14,541 nucleotides of DNA from an uncultured Alphaproteobacteria bacterium. Its GTDB lineage: Bacteria; Pseudomonadota; Alphaproteobacteria; Sneathiellales; Sneathiellaceae. A program made the translations under genes and the position numbers. The notes beneath the pieces are model-generated. The model did no database searches. It worked only from the letters and a program-made list of their open reading frames with translations, and was not told the origin of the DNA. Of the stretch, positions 6,249-13,958 are shown piece after piece. The stretch spans positions 1 to 14,541 of the forward strand of contig CALEMG010000027.1 of assembly GCA_937910835.1 (NCBI GenBank), read 5' to 3'. How positions within the stretch are numbered: the stretch's first letter is position 1; the number at the start of each line of letters is the position of its first letter.

Positions 6249-8402
6249 ATGCTTCGCCAGGTTGAACTTGTTGATCGTGTTTTAAGTTATGATCCGCAAG
6301 CCGATGAGGATCTTCTCAATCGGGCGTATATTTTTACTATCAAGACCCATGGCAGTCAGGTTCGGGCCTCGGGCGATCCTTATTTTTCTCACCCGATCGA
6401 AGTTGCCGGTATCCTGACCGAGTTGAAACTTGACACCGCGACAATTGTGACTGCCCTTTTGCATGACACGATCGAGGATACGGTCGCCACGAAAGAGGAG
6501 ATCGAGGAAACGTTCGGCAGCGAGATTGCCGGGCTTGTCGACGGGGTGACAAAGCTTTCCCAGATTGAGCTTCAGTCGGACCAGACCAAGCAAGGTGAGA
6601 ATTTCCGCAAGCTCCTTCTGGCTATGTCCAACGATATCCGGGTATTGTTGGTTAAGCTGGCGGATCGACTGCATAACAAGCGGACCCTGCATTTCATCAA
6701 GAACCCGGAAAAGCGTAAGCGTATCGCCACCGAGACGATGGAGATTTATGCGCCGCTCGCTGAGCGGATTGGCATGCAAGGCTTTCGCGATGATCTGGAA
6801 GATCTTGCTTTTATCGAACTCAATAACGAGGCCCGAAAGTCGATCAAGCGGCGGCTGGAGTATCTGCGCGCGGAAGGGGAGGACTTGGTCGAGCGGATCG
6901 TGGATACGCTAGAAGAGGATGTCAGATCGGATAATGTCGCGGCGGAAATCTACGGCCGGGAAAAACGGTTTTACTCGATCTGGCGCAAGATGGAGAAAAA
7001 CAATGTCTCTTTCGAGCAGCTAGCCGATATCATCGCCTTTCGCATCGTTGTGGAGACGGTGGAGGATTGCTATCACGTGCTCGGCATCCTGCATGCTAAA
7101 TATTCCATGGTGCCGGGGCGCTTCAAGGACTATATCTCCATCCCGAAGCGCAACAACTACCGCTCCCTCCATACAACGATTATCGGGCCGGAAAAGCAGC
7201 GCATCGAAGTGCAGATCCGCACAAGAGAAATGCATCAGACCAATGAATATGGTGTTGCGGCGCATTGGCAGTACAAGGAAAACCTCCAGAATGTGAAGGA
7301 GGGCAAGCAGTACCGCTGGCTTCGCGAGTTGCTGGAAATTCTGGAAAATACGGTCGATCCGGACGAATTCCTCGAACATACGAAACTCAGCATGTTCCAG
7401 GATCAGGTTTTCTGCTTCACTCCCAAGGGCGATCTGATTTCCTTACCCTCAGGCAGCAGCCCCGTCGATTTTGCCTATGCGGTTCACACGGATGTCGGCA
7501 ACACCTGCGTCGGCGCCAAGATCAACAGCCGTCAGGTGCCGCTCCGGACTCCGCTCAGGAACGGGGACCAGGTCGAGATATTGCGATCCAAAAACCAGAC
7601 CCCCTCGCCAACATGGGAAAGCTTTGTCGTCAGCGGCAAGGCGCGCTCCGCCATTCGCCGTTTCACCCGGATGAAGCAGCGTGGTCAGTATATCGAACTT
7701 GGCAAGGCTATCGCTGAGAAGGCATTTCGAGTTGAAGGAAAGCGGTTTGCTGAGAAGGCATTACAGACTGCTGTTAAAGTCTGGAACCAGGAAAATACCG
7801 CCGATGTCTATTATATGCTCGGCGACGGCTCTCGTACCGGCAGGCAGCTGATAGATGTTATCTTTCACGGCGAGACCCGCAAGCCCGTGGAAGATAACGT
7901 CGTTCCGCTCAGCCGGAGCAAATCGAAATCCGAGCGCAGCAAGAAACAGCATTCAATTCCCATTCGCGGCCTGATTCCCGGCATGGCTATGCATCTTGCG
8001 GGTTGTTGTCATCCGCTTCCCGGTGATCGCATCGTGGGAATTGTGAGTACGGGCCGCGGCGTGACGATCCACACCATCGATTGCGACACACTGGAGCAGT
8101 TTGCTGAGGTGCCTGAGCGCTGGCTGGATGTCAGCTGGGATGAGGAAAATCAGCAGGCCGCACTTCCTGTTGGCCGTATTTCGATTATTATGGCGAATGA
8201 GCCTGGCGCACTTTCCGGGATCACCTCGACGATTGCGTCTAATAACGGCAACATAAACAATTTATCTATCGTCAATCGAAGTCAGGATTTTTTCGAAATG
8301 CTGATTGATATTCAAGTCAAGGATGTCCGCCATTTGACCAACATTATCGCGGCACTGCGAGCTGATCCGGTGATCAGTTCCGTGGAAAGGTCGGCCGGCT
8401 AG
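6249..8402 (+). CDS. rsh: Bifunctional (p)ppGpp synthetase/hydrolase, RelA/SpoT homologue
   Basis: Makes and degrades (p)ppGpp, the stringent-response signal. 717 residues with the full long-RSH layout: HD hydrolase domain (about 25-180) with HDTIED at 72-77; synthetase domain (about 235-345) with GRFKDYI, NNYRSLHTT and VQIRTREMH; TGS domain (385-447, VFCFTPKGD); conserved-Cys region with HLAGCCHPLPGD (582-593); ACT domain (643-715). HDxxED shows that the hydrolase is intact, and the RFKD motif at 291-294 is the RxKD form of bifunctional enzymes, not the ExDD form of RelA. The start at ATG 6249 fits the family N-terminus (MLRQVELVDRV), and TAA at 6240-6242 bars extension; there is no clear Shine-Dalgarno, so initiation may be weak. 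pyrE follows after 30 bases. Confidence 0.96.
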   Translation: MLRQVELVDRVLSYDPQADEDLLNRAYIFTIKTHGSQVRASGDPYFSHPIEVAGILTELKLDTATIVTALLHDTIEDTVATKEEIEETFGSEIAGLVDGVTKLSQIELQSDQTKQGENFRKLLLAMSNDIRVLLVKLADRLHNKRTLHFIKNPEKRKRIATETMEIYAPLAERIGMQGFRDDLEDLAFIELNNEARKSIKRRLEYLRAEGEDLVERIVDTLEEDVRSDNVAAEIYGREKRFYSIWRKMEKNNVSFEQLADIIAFRIVVETVEDCYHVLGILHAKYSMVPGRFKDYISIPKRNNYRSLHTTIIGPEKQRIEVQIRTREMHQTNEYGVAAHWQYKENLQNVKEGKQYRWLRELLEILENTVDPDEFLEHTKLSMFQDQVFCFTPKGDLISLPSGSSPVDFAYAVHTDVGNTCVGAKINSRQVPLRTPLRNGDQVEILRSKNQTPSPTWESFVVSGKARSAIRRFTRMKQRGQYIELGKAIAEKAFRVEGKRFAEKALQTAVKVWNQENTADVYYMLGDGSRTGRQLIDVIFHGETRKPVEDNVVPLSRSKSKSERSKKQHSIPIRGLIPGMAMHLAGCCHPLPGDRIVGIVSTGRGVTIHTIDCDTLEQFAEVPERWLDVSWDEENQQAALPVGRISIIMANEPGALSGITSTIASNNGNINNLSIVNRSQDFFEMLIDIQVKDVRHLTNIIAALRADPVISSVERSAG

Positions 8403-8432
8403 TTTAATCGGGCAAAAAAAGAAGAGGGGAAT

Positions 8433-9020
8433 ATGAAAGAGGAAGAAATCCTGTCCCATTTCCGGGAAACGAATGCCTTGCTGGAAGGGCATTTCCTATT
8501 GAGCTCCGGCTTGCATTCCGATCGTTACCTGCAATGCGCTAAGGTATTGATGTATCCGGACCGGGCAGCCGCGCTCTGCCGGGCACTCGCGGATAAGGTA
8601 GATGCTACGCTTGGGGAAAAGGCCGCAGATATTGTTGTAGCGCCAGCCATGGGCGGAATTATCGTCGGATATGAGCTTGCCCGCCAACTGGGTGTTCCCG
8701 GTATCTTCACCGAGCGGGAAAACGGCGTTTTCACGCTGCGTCGCGGCTTCGCCCTTGAGCCCGGCACGCGGGTCATCATGTCTGAGGATATTGTTACGAC
8801 AGGTAAATCCAGCCGGGAATGCATCGAAGCAATTCGCGGGGCGGGTGGCGAAGTCGTCGGAGCAACGTGCTTGATTGACCGTTCCAACGGGAGCGCCGAT
8901 GTCGGGGTTCCGCTGATTTCCCTGCTGAAAATGGACGTGAAAACATACGAAGCTGATAAGTTGCCGTCGGAGCTTGCTGCAACTCCCGCGATAAAGCCGG
9001 GCAGCCGCAATCTCAAATAG
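8433..9020 (+). CDS. pyrE: Orotate phosphoribosyltransferase
   Basis: Joins orotate and PRPP to give orotidine monophosphate in de novo UMP synthesis. 195 residues, normal for the alphaproteobacterial type. Seen: EGHFLLSSGLHSDRYLQ (19-35), VVAPAMGGIIVGYE (68-81), the flexible catalytic loop region around TERENGVFTLRRG (93-105), the PRPP-binding motif SEDIVTTGKSS (117-127), and the ending AIKPGSRNLK. The ATG is preceded by GAGGGGA at close spacing. Lys125 stands at a variable position of the PRPP motif and is not alarming. The gene sits between rsh and a DUF2062 gene, with a 21-base gap to the latter. Confidence 0.96.
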   Translation: MKEEEILSHFRETNALLEGHFLLSSGLHSDRYLQCAKVLMYPDRAAALCRALADKVDATLGEKAADIVVAPAMGGIIVGYELARQLGVPGIFTERENGVFTLRRGFALEPGTRVIMSEDIVTTGKSSRECIEAIRGAGGEVVGATCLIDRSNGSADVGVPLISLLKMDVKTYEADKLPSELAATPAIKPGSRNLK

Positions 9021-9041
9021 TCTAACGTGAGTGCCGCTTGA

Positions 9042-9662
9042 ATGTTCCGTCGCCGCAAAAAACCGACAAGAATAAAACAACTCGCTGATTTTGTCTGGCC
9101 GGCCATCGGGTTTCGGCGTTCATCAAAATATGTCGGCTATCGGCTTGTTCGTCTGAACGGCTCCCCCTACAGCCTGGCGGCCGGCTTTGCCTTCGGCGCG
9201 GCGATTTCTTTCACCCCCTTTGTCGGGCTGCATTTTGTTTTGAGTGCGCTTCTGGCGTGGGTCTTCCGGGCCAGTATTTTGGCCTCTGCGCTCGGAACGG
9301 CAGTTGGCAACCCCTGGACCTTTCCCTTTATCTGGACAATGCTGTATCAGACGGGGCGCTGGATTCTAGGGGACGCGCCCGGGGATGCGGAACTTTCCGA
9401 TGCCAGCTTCAAGGCATTTTTTGACGGTGTCCTCGCGGGCCATTGGGCCCATGTTTCGCATATTTTCTATGAAATTATTCACCCGATGCTGATTTCCTTC
9501 CTGCCGATCTCCATATTGGTTTGGATCATTTTTTTCTATCCATTGCAGTCATTGATCCGTAGATTTCAAGAGAAACGGGCGCAACTGATCCTGAAGGCGC
9601 GGGCTCGAAAGGCAAACAGGCAGATTCCGAACGAGAAGAATCTGGGAGTAACAGAGAAATGA
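9042..9662 (+). CDS. DUF2062 inner-membrane protein
   Basis: 206 residues of a membrane family of unknown function, common next to pdxJ/acpS in alphaproteobacteria. The basic N-terminus (FRRRKKPTRIK) is followed by hydrophobic segments at about 45-75, 78-108 and 148-172. The hallmark stretches SFTPFVGLHF (56-65) and GTAVGNPWTFPFIW (85-98) are present. A basic tail (RRFQEKRAQLILKARARK) should face the cytoplasm. The ATG lacks an obvious Shine-Dalgarno. Its TGA overlaps the pdxJ ATG (ATGA at 9659-9662), so the two are probably translationally coupled. Confidence 0.9.
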   Translation: MFRRRKKPTRIKQLADFVWPAIGFRRSSKYVGYRLVRLNGSPYSLAAGFAFGAAISFTPFVGLHFVLSALLAWVFRASILASALGTAVGNPWTFPFIWTMLYQTGRWILGDAPGDAELSDASFKAFFDGVLAGHWAHVSHIFYEIIHPMLISFLPISILVWIIFFYPLQSLIRRFQEKRAQLILKARARKANRQIPNEKNLGVTEK

Positions 9663-10399
9663 AAAATTTAAGGTTAGGCATAAATATCGATCATGTGGCA
9701 ACCATCCGCAATGCACGTGGCGGGGTGCATCCCGATCCGTTGCGGGCGGCCCGTATCGCGGAATCCGCAGGCGCGGACGGCATTACCGCGCATTTGCGTG
9801 AGGATCGGCGACATATCAGCGATGGAGATATTACCCGTCTTGCGAAAGAGTTGACCATTCCGCTTAACTTTGAAATGGCGGCAACGGAAGAGATGCTGCA
9901 AATAGCCCTTAGCCATAAACCGCATGCGAGCTGTCTCGTCCCGGAGAAGCGCGAGGAACGGACGACAGAGGGTGGCCTTGACGTGTCGGGCGGTCACAAT
10001 ACGCTGCAATATTATGTCGATAGCCTGAAGGGATCGGATATCCGGGTTTCCCTCTTTATTGAAGCGGACCCGCGACAGATTGAGGCGGCGAAAAAAATTG
10101 GTGCGGATATTGTTGAAATCCATACGGGTGCCTATTGTGATGCGGACGATCCTGTGCAGCGGCAGGCCGAGTTTGAACGTATTCAGAAGGCGGCGGCTCT
10201 CGCGGAGGAGTTTGGGCTGGAGTGCCATGCGGGCCATGGCTTGACCTATGGCACTGTAGGGCCTATCGCCGCAATACCGACGATTGTCGAGTTGAACATC
10301 GGGCACTTCCTGATTGGCGAGGCGATTTTTTCCGGGCTTGAACCCGCGATTGGTAAAATGCGGAAACTGATGGACGAAGCCCGTCAGGCTGTGGCCTAG
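9659..10399 (+). CDS. pdxJ: Pyridoxine 5'-phosphate synthase
   Basis: Closes the pyridine ring from 1-deoxyxylulose 5-phosphate and 3-amino-2-oxopropyl phosphate, the late step of DXP-dependent vitamin B6 synthesis. 246 residues. Catalytic residues known from E. coli PdxJ are at the same numbers: His45 (HLREDRRH, 45-52), Glu72 (NFEMAATEEML), His193 (HAGHGLTYG). NIDHVATIRNARGG (9-22) and EIHTGAYCD (153-161) complete the phosphate-binding barrel. The start lies within the DUF2062 stop codon region (ATGA); no alternative start is needed. acpS follows 15 bases after its stop, as in enterobacteria. Confidence 0.97.
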   Translation: MKNLRLGINIDHVATIRNARGGVHPDPLRAARIAESAGADGITAHLREDRRHISDGDITRLAKELTIPLNFEMAATEEMLQIALSHKPHASCLVPEKREERTTEGGLDVSGGHNTLQYYVDSLKGSDIRVSLFIEADPRQIEAAKKIGADIVEIHTGAYCDADDPVQRQAEFERIQKAAALAEEFGLECHAGHGLTYGTVGPIAAIPTIVELNIGHFLIGEAIFSGLEPAIGKMRKLMDEARQAVA

Positions 10400-10414
10400 G
10401 GCGGGGCGGGAAAC

Positions 10415-10825
10415 ATGTCCCGAATACTCGGAATCGGCAATGATATCATTGATATACGGCGGATTGAGAAAACGCTGGACCGGTTCGGGGAGCGTTTCAT
10501 CAATCGCATCTATACCGAGGTGGAAATTACCAAATCTGAGCGGCGGTTGAATCGGGTGGAATCCTACGCCAAAAGATATGCCGCGAAAGAGGCCTGTTCC
10601 AAGGCGCTCGGCACCGGCTTTCGCCGGGGCGTCTTCTGGAAGGATATGGGGGTTGTCAACCTGCCGTCGGGAAAGCCGACAATTGCACTCACCGGAGGCG
10701 CGCTCGCGCAGCTCATGCGCATTACACCGCCGTGGATGCGAACCGAAAATCAATTGACGATCACCGATGCGCCGCCGCAGGCGCAGGCCAAAGTCCTGAT
10801 AACAGCAATCCCGGAAGAAGAATAG
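10415..10825 (+). CDS. acpS: Holo-[acyl-carrier-protein] synthase
   Basis: Transfers 4'-phosphopantetheine from CoA to the serine of acyl carrier protein, activating it for fatty-acid synthesis. 136 residues, normal for alphaproteobacterial AcpS. The Mg2+ ligands are present: Asp10 in GIGNDIIDI and Glu59 in AAKEACSKALGTG, with RIEKTLDRFGERF and RRGVFWKDMGVVNLPSGKP as family landmarks. The C-terminal LTITDAPPQAQAKVLI corresponds to the usual L-S/T-D...A strand. A G-rich GGCGGG lies ahead of the ATG. The pdxJ-acpS pairing is conserved far beyond this class. A 97-base gap then leads to lepB. Confidence 0.95.
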   Translation: MSRILGIGNDIIDIRRIEKTLDRFGERFINRIYTEVEITKSERRLNRVESYAKRYAAKEACSKALGTGFRRGVFWKDMGVVNLPSGKPTIALTGGALAQLMRITPPWMRTENQLTITDAPPQAQAKVLITAIPEEE

Positions 10826-10922
10826 GGATAAACAAGGAAAAGCGCGGAAAATCGGTTGCCTGCGCGTCTTGATCGTGCAATTGAATGTTTTTTTATTAGG
10901 TAATTTTTTTGGAAGAGTTTTG

Positions 10923-11672
10923 ATGAAGGAAGAAGCGGTGAAGGCCAAAGGCGGAATCGGGGAAACTATCCGCACGATAATTTATGCGGTGCTGATTGCG
11001 GTCGTGATCCGGACTTTCGCCTATGAACCGTTTAAGATTCCTTCTGAATCGATGCTGCCGACCTTGATGATCGGTGATTATCTGTTCGTCTCCAAATACT
11101 CATACGGTTACAGTCGGCATTCCTTTCCCTTCAGCCTTGCGCCGATTTCCGGCCGTATATTTGAAGAGTTGCCCAAGCGCGGCGATGTCGCGGTTTTCAA
11201 GAAACCGATTGGGGAGCAGGTTGACTATATCAAGCGGATTATGGGACTGCCGGGGGATCAGCTGCAGATGATCAACGGCGTTCTCTATATCAATGGCACG
11301 CCGGGCAAGCGCGAACGGGTGGAAGCTTTTGTCGTTCGGGATCGTTTCGGCAATGTCCGGCGCATCGCCCAGTATCGCGAGACTTTACCGAGCGGACGGA
11401 CTTACTTCACGCTGGATGAGACGGTGCAGGGCATCATGGATAATACGGACATCTATACGGTACCTGAAAACCATCTGTTTGCCATGGGTGATAACCGCGA
11501 TAATTCCACGGACAGCCGGTTTTTGACCCATGTCGGTTATGTGCCGGTGGAAAATCTGGTTGGACGGGCCGAGATCATCTTCATGTCGCTTGACGGTTCC
11601 GCTGAGTGGTACGAGATATGGAAATATCCTTCCGCCATTCGCTGGAACCGGATTTTTAATTTTCTGAGCTAA
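10923..11672 (+). CDS. lepB: Signal peptidase I
   Basis: Membrane-bound Ser/Lys protease that removes signal peptides from exported preproteins at the outer face of the inner membrane. From ATG 10923 it has 249 residues: one transmembrane helix (about 16-33), box B with IPSESMLPTL carrying the nucleophile Ser43, box D with DYIKRIMGLPGD carrying general-base Lys104, and box E GDNRDNSTDSR. A TTG-initiated extension to 10869 would add 18 residues (VQLNVFLLGNFFGRVL...) that do not fit the family; GGAAGAG at 10911-10917 serves the ATG at 10923. The stop overlaps the rnc start by one base (TAATG), so the two are probably coupled. Confidence 0.95.
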   Translation: MKEEAVKAKGGIGETIRTIIYAVLIAVVIRTFAYEPFKIPSESMLPTLMIGDYLFVSKYSYGYSRHSFPFSLAPISGRIFEELPKRGDVAVFKKPIGEQVDYIKRIMGLPGDQLQMINGVLYINGTPGKRERVEAFVVRDRFGNVRRIAQYRETLPSGRTYFTLDETVQGIMDNTDIYTVPENHLFAMGDNRDNSTDSRFLTHVGYVPVENLVGRAEIIFMSLDGSAEWYEIWKYPSAIRWNRIFNFLS

Positions 11673-12373
11673 TGTCGGGCCTGGCAAAAAATCCTCATGA
11701 GCTGTCGGTCCTGCTGGGCCATGAGTTCAAGGATATTGGCCTTCTGAAAGCGGCAGTGACGCATTCCTCTCTGATCAAGGGAAAAGGAAAGAGGGCAAAG
11801 GGGGAGGATTACGACCGCCTTGAATTTTTGGGGGACCGTGTCCTCGGCCTGGTAATCAGTGAGGAGCTTTTCCACCGGTTTGAGACTGCGGAGGCCGGGC
11901 AGCTTTCTCGCCGGTACAATGCGCAAGTCCGCCGTGAAACCCTTGCGGCGATCGCCTTGGAGATGGGTCTTCAGGACTATATCCATATGGCCGGCGATCT
12001 TGCTGCCGCAGGCGGGCAGGAAAACCCGTCCATTCTGGAAGATGTGATGGAGGCGGTGATCGCCGCGCTATATATTGATGGCGGGTTCCGGGCGGCGCGG
12101 AAGTTTATAAAATCGAAATGGTGGCCGCGTTTCGATCTTAAGGATGCGTCAAAAAAAGACGCGAAATCGGCGCTTCAGGAATTTCTCGCCAAGACGGGAA
12201 AGGACCTGCCATCCTATTCGGTGGTGGAGGAAACGGGCCCGGACCATGATCGTCGCTTCAAGGTGATGGTGGAGGTTCCCGATTATACGCCGGCGACAGG
12301 ATCGGCATCGTCAAAACGGGCTGCAGAACAAAGGGCGGCCGCGAAAATGCTAAAGGAACTAAAAGGTGAGTGA
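11672..12373 (+). CDS. rnc: Ribonuclease III
   Basis: Double-strand-specific endonuclease that processes rRNA precursors and many structured mRNAs. 233 residues: nuclease domain (8-153) with the signature DRLEFLGDRVLGLV (48-61) and ILEDVMEAVIAALYIDGG (121-138); Glu51, Asp55, Asp124 and Glu127 keep the spacing of E. coli Glu41, Asp45, Asp114 and Glu117. A dsRNA-binding domain follows (164-230), with KSALQEFLAKTGKDLP and the GSASSKRAAEQRAA helix. Both domains are intact. The gene starts on the lepB stop and its last 8 bases overlap the start of era, the conserved lepB-rnc-era order that joins secretion and 16S rRNA maturation. Confidence 0.97.
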   Translation: MSGLAKNPHELSVLLGHEFKDIGLLKAAVTHSSLIKGKGKRAKGEDYDRLEFLGDRVLGLVISEELFHRFETAEAGQLSRRYNAQVRRETLAAIALEMGLQDYIHMAGDLAAAGGQENPSILEDVMEAVIAALYIDGGFRAARKFIKSKWWPRFDLKDASKKDAKSALQEFLAKTGKDLPSYSVVEETGPDHDRRFKVMVEVPDYTPATGSASSKRAAEQRAAAKMLKELKGE

Positions 12374-13230
12374 TCAACAGACGGGCGAGGGGCCAACACG
12401 GTGCGGCTATGTCGCGCTCGTCGGTGCGCCGAATGCCGGTAAATCGACCCTGCTCAACCAGCTGGTGGGCGCAAAAATTGCCATTGTCACGCCAAAGGTG
12501 CAGACGACCCGCACCCGCGTCACCGCAATTGCCATCGAAGCCAATAGCCAGATCATCTTTGTAGATACGCCGGGCATTTTCAAACCGTCCCGCCGGTTGG
12601 AGAAGGCAATGGTTGACGCCGCATGGGGCGGCGCAGAGGATGCGGACCGTATCGTCCTGATCATAGACGCGGCTAAGGGTATTACGGCGGATGTGGAGCG
12701 CATCATTGCCGGCCTCGAAAAAAATGGACGGCGCGCGCATGTCATCCTCAATAAGATCGATATTCTGAAGCGGGATAGCCTGCTTGCGCTTGCGCAGTCT
12801 CTCTCCGAGCGGGGTATTTTCGATGAAATATACATGATCTCCGCGCTGACCGGAGACGGGGTCGCGGATTTGCGTGCCGCTCTTGCAGAAGAAATGCCGG
12901 AGGGGCCCTGGCTCTACCCGGAGGATCAACTCGCCATTGCGCCGATGCGCCAACTCGCGGCGGAGGTTACGCGTGAGAAGCTTTGAAGAGCGAAAAGATG
13001 GCTCCGTCAAGATCCAGCAGGTGGTCTATGTGTCGCGCGCTAATCACAAGCCGATTGTTCTTGGCAAGGGTGGGCAGGCCATCAAGAAGGTCGGGGAGCT
13101 TGCTCGCGAGGAGCTGGAGGAGATGCTCGGTCGTCGTGTTCATCTATTCCTTTTCATTAAGGTCCGGGAGAAATGGCTCGACGATCCGGAACGCTATCGC
13201 GAGATGGGTCTTGATTTTCCCAAGGATTGA
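12366..13230 (+). pseudogene. era: GTPase Era, frameshifted with loss of the start of the KH domain
   Basis: Era is a GTPase that binds the 3' end of 16S rRNA during 30S assembly and is usually essential. GTG 12366 opens a normal G domain: GAPNAGKST (G1, 20-28), QTTRTR (G2), FVDTPG (G3), LNKID (G4), ISAL (G5). The frame runs to LAAEVTREKL and stops at TGA 12984-12986. The KH domain resumes in another frame at TTT 12982 as FEERKDGSVKIQQVVYV, then VLGKGGQAIKKVG, to TGA 13228. Family members have about 19 residues (the LPYxLTVET region) between REKL and EERKDG; here they are gone. The joint is AAGCTTT (12978-12984), readable as K-L-F or x-S-F, so a deletion of about 56 bp between two such heptamers would explain both loss and frameshift. 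An assembly collapse would look the same. Confidence 0.9.
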
Positions 13231-13394
13231 TTGAAGCGCTGCGCTATGACACCTGTTTGTGGTAGTTTTTCACCGTTTCAGTCGCCACCGGATAGCTGCA
13301 CACCGCGTCGCTATTTGTGAAGCTTTAATGAACATGGTTAAAAAATTTCCGGGTGAAACAAAATATTAACTAAATCCCCTACATCATGCGACTT

Positions 13395-13415
13395 GAGAAG
13401 AAGCTAATTCTTCTC
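13395..13415. repeat. Perfect 8-bp inverted repeat upstream of the Sel1 gene
   Basis: GAGAAGAA (13395-13402) and TTCTTCTC (13408-13415) flank the loop GCTAA. It lies 51 bases before the ATG of the Sel1-repeat gene and has no T-run after it. The spacer 13231-13465 otherwise holds an AGCGC-T-GCGCT palindrome (13235-13245) just after era and AT-rich sequence; I see no gene and no convincing promoter there. The repeat could be an operator or an mRNA hairpin. Confidence 0.55.
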
Positions 13416-13465
13416 GTGAGTGTAATTACTTATCTAGCTAATCAATTGAATATGGGGATTTGAAG

Positions 13466-13735
13466 ATGGCTAAGCGTGATGTAAATTTTATAGAGAAGAA
13501 CCTGAAAAGTGCCGATGAGGGCATACCTGACGAACAGTTTCGGGCCGGCCTGCTTTTCTCGACCGGAAATGGCGTGCCACAGGATCTGGTGACGGCACAT
13601 AAATGGTTTAATCTGGCCGCGATGAACGGCATTGAAGAAGCCCGAGAAATCCGTGCCGAGATTTCGCTCGACATGTCAGCGCAGGAAATATCCAAGGCGC
13701 AGAAAATGGCGCGCGAATGGATCATGGGCCGATAG
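13466..13735 (+). CDS. Small Sel1-repeat protein
   Basis: 89 residues with one clear Sel1-like repeat: FRAGLLFSTGNGVPQDLVTA then HKWFNLAAMNG, matching the helix-loop-helix pattern with the G-x-GVPQD turn and the W-F-x-x-AA second helix. The remaining C-terminal part (MSAQEISKAQKMAREWI) looks like a further helix of the same fold. There is no signal peptide or membrane segment, so it is probably a cytoplasmic scaffold or adaptor; its partner is unknown. ATG 13466 has GGGG at 13454-13457; a TTG at 13460 would add two residues. recO often follows era in proteobacteria; here this gene does instead. Confidence 0.8.
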   Translation: MAKRDVNFIEKNLKSADEGIPDEQFRAGLLFSTGNGVPQDLVTAHKWFNLAAMNGIEEAREIRAEISLDMSAQEISKAQKMAREWIMGR

Positions 13736-13778
13736 ATCCAAAATCTGTCGGCACGTATAAAAATTGCAACTAAACTCT

Positions 13779-13806
13779 TTGACAGACAGTCAAAATCTGC
13801 CATATT
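13779..13806 (+). promoter_or_regulatory. Likely promoter of tRNA-Ser
   Basis: A perfect TTGACA (13779-13784), 16 bases, then CATATT (13801-13806; 4 of 6). Transcription would begin about 13813, just before the tRNA, so the 5' leader would be very short. The -35 box lies inside an inverted repeat, TTTGAC (13778-13783) and GTCAAA (13789-13794). Confidence 0.5.
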
Positions 13807-13815
13807 GCCGCCTCC

Positions 13816-13908
13816 TGTGAGCTGGCCGAGTGGCTGTAGGCGCTCCCCTGCTAAGGGAGTATGGGGTTTATAGCTCCATCGAGGGTTCGAATCCCTCGCT
13901 CACCGCCA
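13816..13908 (+). tRNA. tRNA-Ser (anticodon GCT)
   Basis: Decodes AGC/AGU. Seen: D-arm GGCCGAGTGGCTGTAGGC; anticodon stem CTCCC/GGGAG with loop CTGCTAA (anticodon GCT at 13850-13852); the long class II variable arm of serine tRNAs (ATGGGG pairing with CTCCAT); T-arm GAGGG-TTCGAAT-CCCTC; acceptor 3' strand GCTCACC (13898-13904), discriminator G and an encoded CCA (13906-13908). Six acceptor pairs form, but the 5' strand reads TGTGAGC, giving a T:C mismatch at pair 1-72 where a G would be expected. No integrase or att duplication is visible beside it. Confidence 0.93.
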
Positions 13909-13958
13909 CCCACCCCTGACATTTTGTCTCTGATTTCATCTGGCGTTGTAACCGCCCG

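Noticed and set aside
10869..10922. N-terminal extension of lepB from an upstream TTG
   Set aside because: It adds 18 residues atypical for signal peptidase I, and the Shine-Dalgarno serves the ATG at 10923.
9674..10975. 433-codon minus-strand open frame opposite pdxJ, acpS and the start of lepB
   Set aside because: The plus-strand genes there are unmistakable; the antisense translation resembles no family and has no start signal.
12978..12986. Programmed ribosomal frameshift in era
   Set aside because: A frameshift could rejoin the frames but not restore the missing residues of the KH domain, and AAGCTTT is not a usual slippery heptamer.
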